A DNA stretch of 64,000 nucleotides from Chloroflexota bacterium (GTDB taxonomy: Bacteria > Chloroflexota > Dehalococcoidia > Lucifugimonadales > UBA3495): NCBI GenBank assembly GCA_026710825.1, contig JAPOQH010000010.1:1-64000 (forward strand), in the 5' to 3' direction. The position numbers and the translations under genes are program-made. Shown here piece after piece: positions 4,468 through 13,156 of this stretch (position 1 is its first letter; the number at the start of each line of letters is the position of its first letter). Below the pieces are notes generated by a model, which ran no database searches, had not been told where the DNA came from, and saw only the letters and a program-made list of their open reading frames with translations.

Positions 4468-7467
4468 ATGAGTACACAACAGAACCCACCCTGCTTGCCG
4501 ACCGGATCCCTTGGGTTCATGCACGAACAAACCTTCAATGAAGCTCTGGCCGATGCCATTCGTGCCAGACGGAAGGCGTGGCGTGACGATGAGCGGTCAG
4601 TTATCGCTGAACGCCAGCAGGTGTTCGACGACGCCACCAGGGAGCGCCCCGATATCTTGGTAGCACCGCCCGATATTTACCCTGTCGTTATTGAGGTAGA
4701 GTGGGGCGAACCAGCATTTGCCGACGCCCGGCGCAAGCTAGGTAGATTGGTTAGCGGCACCCCCCTTCCAGTTCGTTCTACTGTAGCCGTGGGTGCTCCG
4801 ACCGAGGTTCGTAGTTGGACAAACGACCAACTGCGGCAGAGATTAGCTGAGCCAAATGGTTTGGAATTACGGTATGCCGTACTGTCATCTAGCATTCAGG
4901 GCGGGAATACTGAAGTTTCGCTGACAGATGACGATGTTGCCTATTGGCCAGACTACCCCAACTATGTTATTGGCACGGTTGACGACTTGGCCGTGCTCTG
5001 CGAATACGCGGCGGCCCCACCAACCTTGGTTTCAGACATGGCTAGCCAAGTCGCAACTAGCATCCATAGCCTTGCCGATTATCTCTACCGCAATATGCCA
5101 CCGGAGGTTTCGACAAGCATTGCCAACGGGCTAGGACAGCGTCAAGAATTGCAAGGTTTGCGTATGGCCTGTTGCATCTGGCTAACTTCGCTTAGATTGC
5201 ACAATCTATTGGCGTCGAACGCTGATGCTCTCCGTGACCAAGGGTTGAGATCAATAGCCGAATTGAAGACGGCCGGCAATGGCAGCATTACGCTGGGTGA
5301 TTTACGAATCGAGTGGGACAAAATACTATCAGTCAATTACGGGTCAATCTTCAACACTGCTCGCAACGCACTTGACGATCGGATTCCCGATGATGTGGGT
5401 TCAACCACGTTGTCCAGTCTAGCCGGTACAGCTGAACGCATAACCGCTTTGCGGCTTGGCAACAGGGTGGACTTTGCCGGGGAACTCTTCCCGTTGTTGC
5501 TGGACGACCGAGAAGAAACAGCCGCCCACTACACTTTGCCCGAGACCGCGGAATTATTGGGACAACTGGCCGTCGGGCGGATTTCACTAGAAGATTGGGC
5601 GTCCGAGCTAGCGGTGGCAAATTTGAAAGTGGCGGATTTGGCCTGTGGGACTGGCGCATTGCTGCGGTCTTCTTACCATGGTATCCGAAGGCTTCACGAA
5701 TCGGCAGGCGGAGAATCTACACATCTCCATCGCACGATGATGGAACAATCGATCACTGGTCTGGATATCAACTCCCTCGCGTCTCACATGACTGCTGCCG
5801 GCTTGTCTACTGCCGAGATCGCGACCGAGTACCATACTGCCCATATCGCCGCAGTTGCTGTTTTGGGCGGCAGCACTGGATCGCTGGAACTGTTGGAATC
5901 AGAGCAGATCACCGATATCACCGGACAACTAGCCCGCACTGCGACCGCAAACGTGGATCAACCGACCTTCATACCAGTTCCGCATCAGAGCCAGGACCTG
6001 ATTATTCAGAATCCCCCTTATTCGCGAGCTCGTGGCGACCGCCGCATGTTTGATGTGACTGGCATTACCGAACCGCAGCGGAAACGAAGCGTCAACCGAC
6101 TCACCGCGATTCGTAACAGTTTACGCGACTCCGGCAACGAGATGCCCGACGGACAGGCCGGCCTAGGCGCGGACTTTTCCGCTCTTGCGGGAAAGAAGCT
6201 AAAGATGGGTGGGGTTTTCGCTTCTGTCTTGCCGCTCACCGCTGCACATGCGGAGTCGTGGGAAGGATTCAGAAGAACGATCGAGAAAGAGTACCGGCAC
6301 ATAACGGCCATTGCTTTTACTGTCCACGATGGCGCGATGTTGTCTGCTGACACTTACATGGACGAGATGCTGTTGGTTGCTACAAAGCGGAGCCACAGCG
6401 ACCCTGACGAGAATCCTAACATTGTTTGCATTAACCTCAGTGAAGTTCCCCAATCCGTCGCGGAAGCCTATTGGTATGCCAAATGGATAACCTCCGCACA
6501 GCAGTCTGTCGCCAACAACGGACTCATTCACGAAGCGGGCAACAGGATCGGCAGTTGGACCGAAATCAGTCCGATCTCCGCTGGGTTCCCGTGGTTTGCC
6601 GTGGGGATGCAGAATCACTACCTCGCGACCGTCGCAGACGAGTTAATGAGAGGTTACCTTTATTCTGCCGCGGACCGGCAAAGTTGGGGCATCGACCTCT
6701 CTATGGTGAGTCTCGGCCAGCTGGTCGATGTGGGTCCGACCCATGATCTTATCGGTCATCCAAGAGATGGCGACGGACGTGGCGCTTTTACTTTTGACCG
6801 CATTACCCCGGATATGCACCCTGTATATCCTGCGCTTTGGTCCGCCAACTCAAGAACGCAAAAGCGGTTGTTGGTTTCCCCTACTCATGACGGCGAGCCT
6901 GCCACCGACGATGAGGATTCATTGCGGCAAATGCTAGGCCAAAGGAGCGATCTGTTTATCTCTCGGACACTGCGAATGACGTCCCAATCGCTGGCGGCCG
7001 CAAGGACTCAAGAATTCGCTATGGGCGGCCGGGCTTGGACCACTTTGCAAACGAACGATGACGCATTGAAATCCGCTTTAGCCATTTGGTTTAACTCGAC
7101 GTTAGGATTAATGTTAAGAACTTGTTACGCGCAGACAACTCAACCTGGCAGAGCAACAATGGGAGTTGGAGCGATTGCGGGATTCCCAGTTCCTAACTTT
7201 GCTGCTCAAAGTCCCGCAGGGGAACTTGCAAGGACTACGGCGCAGAGTCGAAACACCGAATTGTTAGAGCTCGATCTGCAACCAATATCATACGCGTTTC
7301 GGGACGTCGATCGCCATCGCATTGACCAGATAGTACTGGAAATGGTCGGGCTAGGCGAAAACCAACAAGCTATGGCTGCTGTAAATACACTGCGCGACCA
7401 GTGGTGTCTCGAGCCAGCAGTACATGGGGGCAATAACCGCATCATGAAGGCGCTGGGCTTGGCTTGA
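4468..7467 (+). CDS. type IIG-like restriction-modification enzyme (nuclease + N6-adenine methylase)
   Basis: This single 999-residue polypeptide combines two activities. The N-terminal part has a PD-(D/E)XK-like signature: P61-D62, then IEVEW with E76 and E78. The central methyltransferase has the SAM motif DLACGTG near residue 390 and the catalytic NPPY at about 515-518, typical of gamma-class N6-adenine methylases. The rest is probably the target recognition region. It would modify one strand of an asymmetric site and cut unmodified DNA. Base composition is visibly lower in GC than the neighbours (many TTG, AAT and ATT codons), suggesting transfer. The ATG follows TGGAGTAAGTATCCACC; Met18 is an alternative start. 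No separate specificity subunit is adjacent. Confidence 0.8.
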   Translation: MSTQQNPPCLPTGSLGFMHEQTFNEALADAIRARRKAWRDDERSVIAERQQVFDDATRERPDILVAPPDIYPVVIEVEWGEPAFADARRKLGRLVSGTPLPVRSTVAVGAPTEVRSWTNDQLRQRLAEPNGLELRYAVLSSSIQGGNTEVSLTDDDVAYWPDYPNYVIGTVDDLAVLCEYAAAPPTLVSDMASQVATSIHSLADYLYRNMPPEVSTSIANGLGQRQELQGLRMACCIWLTSLRLHNLLASNADALRDQGLRSIAELKTAGNGSITLGDLRIEWDKILSVNYGSIFNTARNALDDRIPDDVGSTTLSSLAGTAERITALRLGNRVDFAGELFPLLLDDREETAAHYTLPETAELLGQLAVGRISLEDWASELAVANLKVADLACGTGALLRSSYHGIRRLHESAGGESTHLHRTMMEQSITGLDINSLASHMTAAGLSTAEIATEYHTAHIAAVAVLGGSTGSLELLESEQITDITGQLARTATANVDQPTFIPVPHQSQDLIIQNPPYSRARGDRRMFDVTGITEPQRKRSVNRLTAIRNSLRDSGNEMPDGQAGLGADFSALAGKKLKMGGVFASVLPLTAAHAESWEGFRRTIEKEYRHITAIAFTVHDGAMLSADTYMDEMLLVATKRSHSDPDENPNIVCINLSEVPQSVAEAYWYAKWITSAQQSVANNGLIHEAGNRIGSWTEISPISAGFPWFAVGMQNHYLATVADELMRGYLYSAADRQSWGIDLSMVSLGQLVDVGPTHDLIGHPRDGDGRGAFTFDRITPDMHPVYPALWSANSRTQKRLLVSPTHDGEPATDDEDSLRQMLGQRSDLFISRTLRMTSQSLAAARTQEFAMGGRAWTTLQTNDDALKSALAIWFNSTLGLMLRTCYAQTTQPGRATMGVGAIAGFPVPNFAAQSPAGELARTTAQSRNTELLELDLQPISYAFRDVDRHRIDQIVLEMVGLGENQQAMAAVNTLRDQWCLEPAVHGGNNRIMKALGLA

Positions 7468-7547
7468 TTGAGTATTTGGAGGTTAGACGTCGAAAATCGC
7501 CCCCATGTTAAAATCCCCGCCGTACCCTTCCCCGTAGGAGCATCCCT

Positions 7548-9113
7548 ATGAAGTACGACTACATCGTGGTCGGCGGCGGTTCCGCCGGCTGTGTCATGGC
7601 CACCCGCCTCTCCGAGCAGACCGACAAGACCGTCATCCTCCTCGAGGCCGGCCCCGACTATCCCGACTTCGAGCATCTCCCCCAGGACCTCAAACAGGGC
7701 AACAACACCTGGCTGTCCGCCTACGGCCCCCATAGCTGGGACCTGCGCGGCCGCGCCAATTCCTCCCAGAGCGAGCCAATGGTCATCCCCCGGGGCTGGG
7801 CCATGGGCGGCTCATCGTCCATCAACGGCCAGGTCGTCTTCCGAGGCATCCCCGACGATTACGACCTCTGGGCCGAGTGGGGCAACGACGAGTGGAAATT
7901 CACCGATTGCCTGCCCTTCTTCCGCAAGCTGGAGAACGACTGGGACTTCGGCGGCGACGACTTCCACGGCTCCGAGGGCCCGCTGCCGGTGCGCCGTCCC
8001 AAGCGCGAGGACTGGCTGCCCTTCAACACCGCCTTCTACGACGCCTGCGTCGCCCTGGGCATCCCCGAGCATCCCGACCAGAACGCGCCCGACTGCTATA
8101 CCGCCATCTCGCCGCGCCCCATGAACAACATCGACGGCGTGCGCATGAGCACGTCGCTCACGTTCCTCAGCACCGCTCGCCATCGCCTCAACCTCACCGT
8201 GCGCGGCAATATCCACGCCCACCGGGTCATCCTCGATGACGGGCCAGACGGAAAACGAGCCGTGGGAGTAGAGGTGCAGAGCGGCGGCGAAGTCTTCACC
8301 GTCGAGGGCAACGAGATCATCCTGTGCAGTGGCACCATCGGCTCCGCGCAGATCCTCCTGCTCTCCGGCATCGGCCCCGCCGACCACCTGCGCGAGGTAG
8401 GCATCCCCGTCAACCACGAACTGCCCGGCGTCGGCAGGAACTTCCGCGACCATCCCGCCGCCTACATCCTGTTCCGCGGCGACGGCGAGGAACCCGACAC
8501 CTTCGCCCCCAACATCCAGGTCGGCCTCCGCTGGAGCGCCGACGACTCACCCACCAAATCGGACTTCCAGATCACGCCCACCCTGATGACCAGCGAGCAC
8601 CGGCCGGCCAGCGTGTCCTACGACGGCGATGGCTTCCACTTCGGACTCAGTGTCGGCCTCCAGAACGCCGTCGGTTTCGGCCGCATCTCCCTCCAGTCCA
8701 CCGACCCGACAGTCCAGCCCGACCTGGACTACCAGCTATTCAGCGATCCCTACGACCGCCAGCGCATGCGCCAGGCCATCCGCAAGGCCCTGGAAATCGC
8801 CGAAAGCTCGCCGTTCAAGGACTTCATCGTCGAGCGGCTCAATCCCACCGACGCCGACCTCATCAGCGACGACGCCCTCGACGCGTGGATCCTGCGCAAC
8901 GCCTACACCCAGCACCACATCGCCGGCACCTGCAAGATGGGCCCCGACAGCGACCCCATGGCCGTCGTCAACCAGCACGGCCAGGTCCACGGACTCCAGG
9001 GCCTACGCGTCGCTGACGCCTCCGTCATGCCCGACGTCATCCGCGCCAACACCAACGCCACCACCATAATGATCGGCGAACGGGTCGCCGAATTCATCAA
9101 ATCCGGCGTCTGA
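7548..9113 (+). CDS. GMC-family FAD oxidoreductase (choline dehydrogenase-like)
   Basis: This 521-residue enzyme oxidises an alcohol using FAD. The N-terminal dinucleotide-binding motif is VVGGGSAGCVMATRLSE (about 7-23), followed by the ribose-binding EAG. The GMC signature MGGSSSINGQVVFRG is near residue 85. The C-terminal active-site block reads HHIAGTCKMG and then NTNATTIMIGERVAE, as in choline and glucose dehydrogenases. Length is typical. TAGGAG precedes the ATG. The substrate is unknown. It stands alone between the restriction enzyme and a hypothetical gene on the opposite strand. Confidence 0.93.
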   Translation: MKYDYIVVGGGSAGCVMATRLSEQTDKTVILLEAGPDYPDFEHLPQDLKQGNNTWLSAYGPHSWDLRGRANSSQSEPMVIPRGWAMGGSSSINGQVVFRGIPDDYDLWAEWGNDEWKFTDCLPFFRKLENDWDFGGDDFHGSEGPLPVRRPKREDWLPFNTAFYDACVALGIPEHPDQNAPDCYTAISPRPMNNIDGVRMSTSLTFLSTARHRLNLTVRGNIHAHRVILDDGPDGKRAVGVEVQSGGEVFTVEGNEIILCSGTIGSAQILLLSGIGPADHLREVGIPVNHELPGVGRNFRDHPAAYILFRGDGEEPDTFAPNIQVGLRWSADDSPTKSDFQITPTLMTSEHRPASVSYDGDGFHFGLSVGLQNAVGFGRISLQSTDPTVQPDLDYQLFSDPYDRQRMRQAIRKALEIAESSPFKDFIVERLNPTDADLISDDALDAWILRNAYTQHHIAGTCKMGPDSDPMAVVNQHGQVHGLQGLRVADASVMPDVIRANTNATTIMIGERVAEFIKSGV

Positions 9114-9138
9114 TGCCTGCCCACACCCCACCGAACCG

Positions 9139-9165
9139 CAGGGGCGACACTACCGTCGCCTCTAC
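9139..9165. repeat. palindromic repeat, diverged copy downstream of the GMC gene
   Basis: GCAGGGGCGAC-ACTACC-GTCGCCTCTAC forms a hairpin (GGGCGAC/GTCGCCT). It has the same outer bases as the GTAGGGGCGAATAATT family at 14879 and 48114. It may act as a weak terminator for the GMC gene, but no U-run follows. Confidence 0.45.
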
Positions 9166-9245
9166 GCATTTATCGCGAACGTCCCGACAAAAGTTGTGAG
9201 GGGGTTATACCGAATTGGATTGGGACGGTAACGCTCGTTCCGGAT

Positions 9246-10064
9246 TTATCCTGCTCGCTCATCTATATGTGCCGCCGTTGCCTGGAGCAACTCATTGAAT
9301 TGCTTAGATATCATCAACGCTCGGATTCCCATTACTTCCTTCCGATAGCACAATCCCATGGCTATCTGCATGAAGTCGCATACGGTGACGGGCACCACGC
9401 TGGTGACTAAATCTGCCCAAAAAGCGTGCGTGATATTCATATGGACGTATGATGAGGCCCACGTTTGCATTATGCGGTGGACTCTCTGCGCCATGTCTGG
9501 ACGTCCCTCTCCAATTTCTCGCCACAAATGCTCGCGTATCCGCCTCTCATCTATATGGGATGAATTCTTCCAATTACGTTTCGTCTTGGTCGGTGCTCCG
9601 CTCAATTCCTCTTGGATTCGGTCACGCTCCATAGTAGCGCTCTCTATGAACGAGTCGCGCATCATGTGTTTATCATGTTGGAGCAAATCATTTAAGAACC
9701 GGACATATTCTTGGTGGTTGAACGCTAGCCAGGACCGCATGAAATCGTCTTGATCAACCTCCAGCGGCCGGCTAGCTTCGCCCTCGGCTGGCACCTCTTT
9801 ATCGTCGACGTCCAGAGGATCATTCACTTCGTGCAATCTTGTGTATGCCTCGTAGATTGATCTAGACAACACAGCGGCCGTTTTAGTTCGTCTGTGTGCC
9901 ATCTCAGACTTGAACCCGTGATAGAAGTCGATGGTATCAGTAATCGTGTGGTACAGATAGAATCCCCAACTCCAAGCGTCTTTCCGGCCACTAAAGATTT
10001 GTGTGGCTCCAGCAACTTGGAGTAACAAGTCGTCCAGTGAATGCTCGAATTGCTTGTTATTCAT
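9246..10064 (-). CDS. hypothetical helical protein
   Basis: This 272-residue protein is not recognised with confidence. It is predicted mostly helical, rich in charged and aromatic residues, with no signal peptide or clear membrane span. Features include SMERD-like acidic/basic helices around the centre and HxxH pairs. It faintly resembles DUF5677-type proteins, which are often in accessory regions. ATG 10064 is preferred over the upstream GTG at 10091 because CGGAAGAGATT lies upstream. GC content is lower than neighbouring metabolic genes, consistent with an acquired gene. Confidence 0.65.
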   Translation of the reverse strand: MNNKQFEHSLDDLLLQVAGATQIFSGRKDAWSWGFYLYHTITDTIDFYHGFKSEMAHRRTKTAAVLSRSIYEAYTRLHEVNDPLDVDDKEVPAEGEASRPLEVDQDDFMRSWLAFNHQEYVRFLNDLLQHDKHMMRDSFIESATMERDRIQEELSGAPTKTKRNWKNSSHIDERRIREHLWREIGEGRPDMAQRVHRIMQTWASSYVHMNITHAFWADLVTSVVPVTVCDFMQIAMGLCYRKEVMGIRALMISKQFNELLQATAAHIDERAG

Positions 10065-10292
10065 GCTGCCAATCTCTTCCGCAGGTTTCACCGAACCGCA
10101 GAGCCGTCTTTAAATCCGTAATCAGTATACAAACAAGGTGGTTGCTGGTGTGATGTGGGAGATCATCTTCCAGTTGACCTCCTGTGGTGGGCGGTGCCCT
10201 ATCCCTATAGGTTACACTTACGCGGTCGAAATCACGCCCGAGCCCGCCTTCGTTTGCGCCGTACCTACACCGACCTAGCGAACACCCCGACT

Positions 10293-11423
10293 ATGAACCC
10301 CGAAACCATCGCCGCCCAGGCCGCCCACCAACCCGACCCCGCCACCGGCGCCGTCGCTCCGCCCATCTATCTGTCCACCACCTTCGAGCGCGACCCCGAC
10401 GGCGACTACTCCCGCGGCTTCGTCTACTCCCGTTCCGACAACCCCAACCGGCACTCACTGGAAAACCTGTTGGCCTTGTTGGAGGGTGGCGATTCCGGTG
10501 AGGCCGTGGCCGCCGCTTTCGCCTCCGGTTCCGCCGCCGCCGGGGCGGTGTTCCAGGCTCTCGCGCCGGGCGACCACATCATAGCCCCCGACGACTGCTA
10601 CCACGGCATCGCCCACCTGCTGCGCCAGGTCTTTGCCCCGTGGGGATTGCGCACCAGCTTCGTCGACATGACCGACGCCGACAACGTGCGCCACGCCGTC
10701 CAGCCCAACACCCGCATGATCTGGGTCGAAACGCCGTCCAACCCGCAGTTGAAAATCACGGACATCGCGAAGATGGCGTCCATCGCCCAATCCGCCGGCG
10801 CCCTCTGCGTCTGCGACAACACCTGGGGCACCCCCGTGCTCCAACGCCCGCTGGCGCTCGGCGCCGATATGGTCGTCCACTCCACCACCAAGTACCTCGG
10901 CGGCCACGAGGACGTCACCGGCGGCGCGGTCGTCAGCGCGGCCGACACCGACTTATTCCAGCGTATCCGCCTCATCCAGAACCTCCACGGCGCGGTGCCG
11001 TCGCCCTTCGACTGCTGGCTCACCCTCCGCGGCATCCGCACCCTCCACGTCCGTATGCCGGCACACTGCGCCAACGCTGGCAGGATTGCCCGCTTCCTCC
11101 ACGACCATCCCAACGTCGCCGCCGTTCACTACCCTGGCCTGCCCGACCATCCCGGCCACGCCGTCGCGGCCGGCCAGATGGCCGACTTCGGTGGCATGCT
11201 CTCGTTCCAGGTCGCCGGCGGAAAAGACGCCGCCATGCGCGTGGCCGCCAACGTCCGCCTGTTCGTCCGCGCCACCAGCCTCGGCGGCACCCAGAGCCTC
11301 ATCGAGCACCGCGCCTCCATCGAAGGCCCCGATTCCGCCACGCCCGACGACCTCCTCCGCGTCTCCGTCGGCCTCGAACACCCCGACGACCTCATCGCCG
11401 ACCTCGCCCACGCCCTCGATTGA
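10293..11423 (+). CDS. cystathionine gamma-synthase/lyase family PLP enzyme
   Basis: This 376-residue Cys/Met-metabolism PLP enzyme has a complete fold. APPIYLSTTFERD is near the N-terminus, WVETPSNP binds the substrate/cofactor region, and the PLP Schiff-base lysine is K200 in HSTTKYLGGH. The C-terminal SLGGTQSLIEHRAS motif is typical. Members make cystathionine from an activated homoserine and cysteine, or cleave cystathionine, homocysteine or methionine; sequence alone does not separate these. The ATG at 10293 begins directly at the conserved MNPETIAAQA segment; upstream in-frame sequence is non-conserved. Confidence 0.9.
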   Translation: MNPETIAAQAAHQPDPATGAVAPPIYLSTTFERDPDGDYSRGFVYSRSDNPNRHSLENLLALLEGGDSGEAVAAAFASGSAAAGAVFQALAPGDHIIAPDDCYHGIAHLLRQVFAPWGLRTSFVDMTDADNVRHAVQPNTRMIWVETPSNPQLKITDIAKMASIAQSAGALCVCDNTWGTPVLQRPLALGADMVVHSTTKYLGGHEDVTGGAVVSAADTDLFQRIRLIQNLHGAVPSPFDCWLTLRGIRTLHVRMPAHCANAGRIARFLHDHPNVAAVHYPGLPDHPGHAVAAGQMADFGGMLSFQVAGGKDAAMRVAANVRLFVRATSLGGTQSLIEHRASIEGPDSATPDDLLRVSVGLEHPDDLIADLAHALD

Positions 11424-11583
11424 GCTCTCCTACCTTTCACGGGAGAACGACTCAAGCTTGCTTACTTTTCCATGCCTGCGTGTTGGGCGCCCATCATGGT
11501 GAGTCCATCGCAGGTCTTCGTTCGGGGTCGAAACCCACAGCCATATGGGACTCTCATGGATGGTGTGCCGACGCATTCCGTTA

Positions 11584-11618
11584 CTCAAAAACATCCTGCC
11601 TATCCCGTTCATCCCGGT
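11584..11618 (+). repeat. dispersed AATCAAAATCCTG-type repeat
   Basis: CTCAAAAACATCCTGCC followed by TATCCCGTTCATCCCGG lies in the 276-bp gap before the dihydropyrimidinase-like gene. It matches 2725-2756 closely, including both the CATCCTG and the GTTCATCCCGG halves. It is therefore another potential IS110 target. The rest of the gap shows no gene. Confidence 0.7.
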
Positions 11619-11699
11619 ATATTCGTCTCTCCGCTCCGGCGTTTGTGCTACCATGCACCAACTTGGCGCGACCCGTTGCGCCGTCCCGGAGGGCTGAAA

Positions 11700-13151
11700 A
11701 TGTTTGATCTGCTGATCACCGGCGGTACTGTCGTCATGCCCAGCGAGGCCGCCGCCGTGGACATCGGCGTCCAGGACGGCCGCATCGTTGCCATCGGCGC
11801 GCCCGGAACCCTCATTGACGAGGCCGTTCAGACCGTTGACGCCACCGGACGCATCGTAACCCCCGGCGGTATCGAGCCTCACATCCACGCCGCCGCCAAC
11901 GTCCAGCCCGGCGTGCACCAGCAGGTCGCCGGTGTTCCCAACGCCGGCCCGTTGGAACACTCCCTCGGCGCAATCTGGGGCGGCACCACCACCGTCGTTG
12001 ATTTCGCCCCCGCTCCCAACGATGGCGAACTCGTCGGCGGCATCCTCGATTTCCTGAAGGTGTGGGAGGGAAACACCTACGCCGACTATTCCGCCCACGT
12101 CATCTACCGCAGTAGCAACACCGCAGACAGCATCGCTCGTGTCAGCGAACTCATCAACAACGACTTCCCAAGTGTCAAGATTTTCACCACCAATATCCGC
12201 CCGCCCGCAGATCCCCCGCTCAGCCTCACGCCCGTCGGGCGCATCGATAATGGTCGCCTCGCCGACCTCACCGCCCAACTGGCGCGCCACGACGGTGTCC
12301 TGGCCGTCCATGCCGAGGACGACGAGATCGTCATGTACAACTACCTCGTCGCTCAGCAGCGGGGCATGTGGGACTGGTGGAACGCGAACCTCATCCACTC
12401 CAAGGAGGTTGAGGACATCGCCTTCCGCGACGTCATACGCATCGCCGAACAGACCGGCGCCGGCATGTACTTCGTCCACGTCACCGGCGCCGACGGAGTC
12501 AACGCCGTGGCTGCCGCCCGCAGCCGCGGTCAGGCCGTCTACGGCGAGGTGCTCACCCTCGCCCTCTCCTTCAACTCCTGGCAGTACCGCGAACCAGATG
12601 GCATGAAGTACCACACCTACCCGTCCCTCAAGTATCCCGAGGACGGCACCGAACTCTGGTCCGGTCTATTGGGCAACGACCTCACCTTCACCGCCACCGA
12701 CAGCAGCTTCACCACCTACATCGACAAGACTGCCGGCCTCAACGTGCAGGACATGCGCGGCGGCAACATCGGCATCGAAATCCGCATGGGCGTCAACTAT
12801 TCCGAGGCCGTCGTACGGCGCGGCATGTCCCTGACCCAGTTCGCCAACATCACCTCCACCAACGCCGCCCGCCTGCTCGGCATGTACCCGCAGAAGGGTG
12901 TCATCGCCCCCGGCAGCGACGCCGACCTCGCCATCATCGACCCTACCATCCACAAGCGCCTGACCATGGACGACCTCCACCTCCGCGACTACAGCCCGTG
13001 GGAGGGTTGGGAGATCTTCGGCTGGCCCACCACCGTCATCCTGCGCGGCAAGGTTATGGTCGACAACGGCCAGCTTCTCGGTGACCCCTCCGACGGTCAA
13101 CGCGTCCGCCGCCGCATCGACCCCGCTGTACTCCAGCGTCCCGCCTTCTAG
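11700..13151 (+). CDS. dihydropyrimidinase/hydantoinase-like amidohydrolase
   Basis: This 483-residue cyclic amidohydrolase hydrolyses a cyclic amide (dihydropyrimidine or hydantoin type). The first metal motif is H61-I-H63 in TPGGIEPHIHAA. A candidate metal-bridging lysine is in PSVKIFTTN. Further ligands are probably HAEDDE and FVHVTG. The usual D-H-C segment near the C-terminus is replaced by TATDSSF, so substrate preference may differ from classical enzymes. A GGAGGGC site precedes ATG 11700; upstream in-frame sequence is repeat DNA. The next gene starts 5 bp downstream, so the two are probably cotranscribed. Confidence 0.88.
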   Translation: MFDLLITGGTVVMPSEAAAVDIGVQDGRIVAIGAPGTLIDEAVQTVDATGRIVTPGGIEPHIHAAANVQPGVHQQVAGVPNAGPLEHSLGAIWGGTTTVVDFAPAPNDGELVGGILDFLKVWEGNTYADYSAHVIYRSSNTADSIARVSELINNDFPSVKIFTTNIRPPADPPLSLTPVGRIDNGRLADLTAQLARHDGVLAVHAEDDEIVMYNYLVAQQRGMWDWWNANLIHSKEVEDIAFRDVIRIAEQTGAGMYFVHVTGADGVNAVAAARSRGQAVYGEVLTLALSFNSWQYREPDGMKYHTYPSLKYPEDGTELWSGLLGNDLTFTATDSSFTTYIDKTAGLNVQDMRGGNIGIEIRMGVNYSEAVVRRGMSLTQFANITSTNAARLLGMYPQKGVIAPGSDADLAIIDPTIHKRLTMDDLHLRDYSPWEGWEIFGWPTTVILRGKVMVDNGQLLGDPSDGQRVRRRIDPAVLQRPAF

Positions 13152-13156
13152 TCCAC

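Noticed and set aside
10174..10213. TTGACC as promoter for the trans-sulfuration gene
   Set aside because: No -10 hexamer occurs at 16-18 bp; the nearest TATAGG is 26 bp away.
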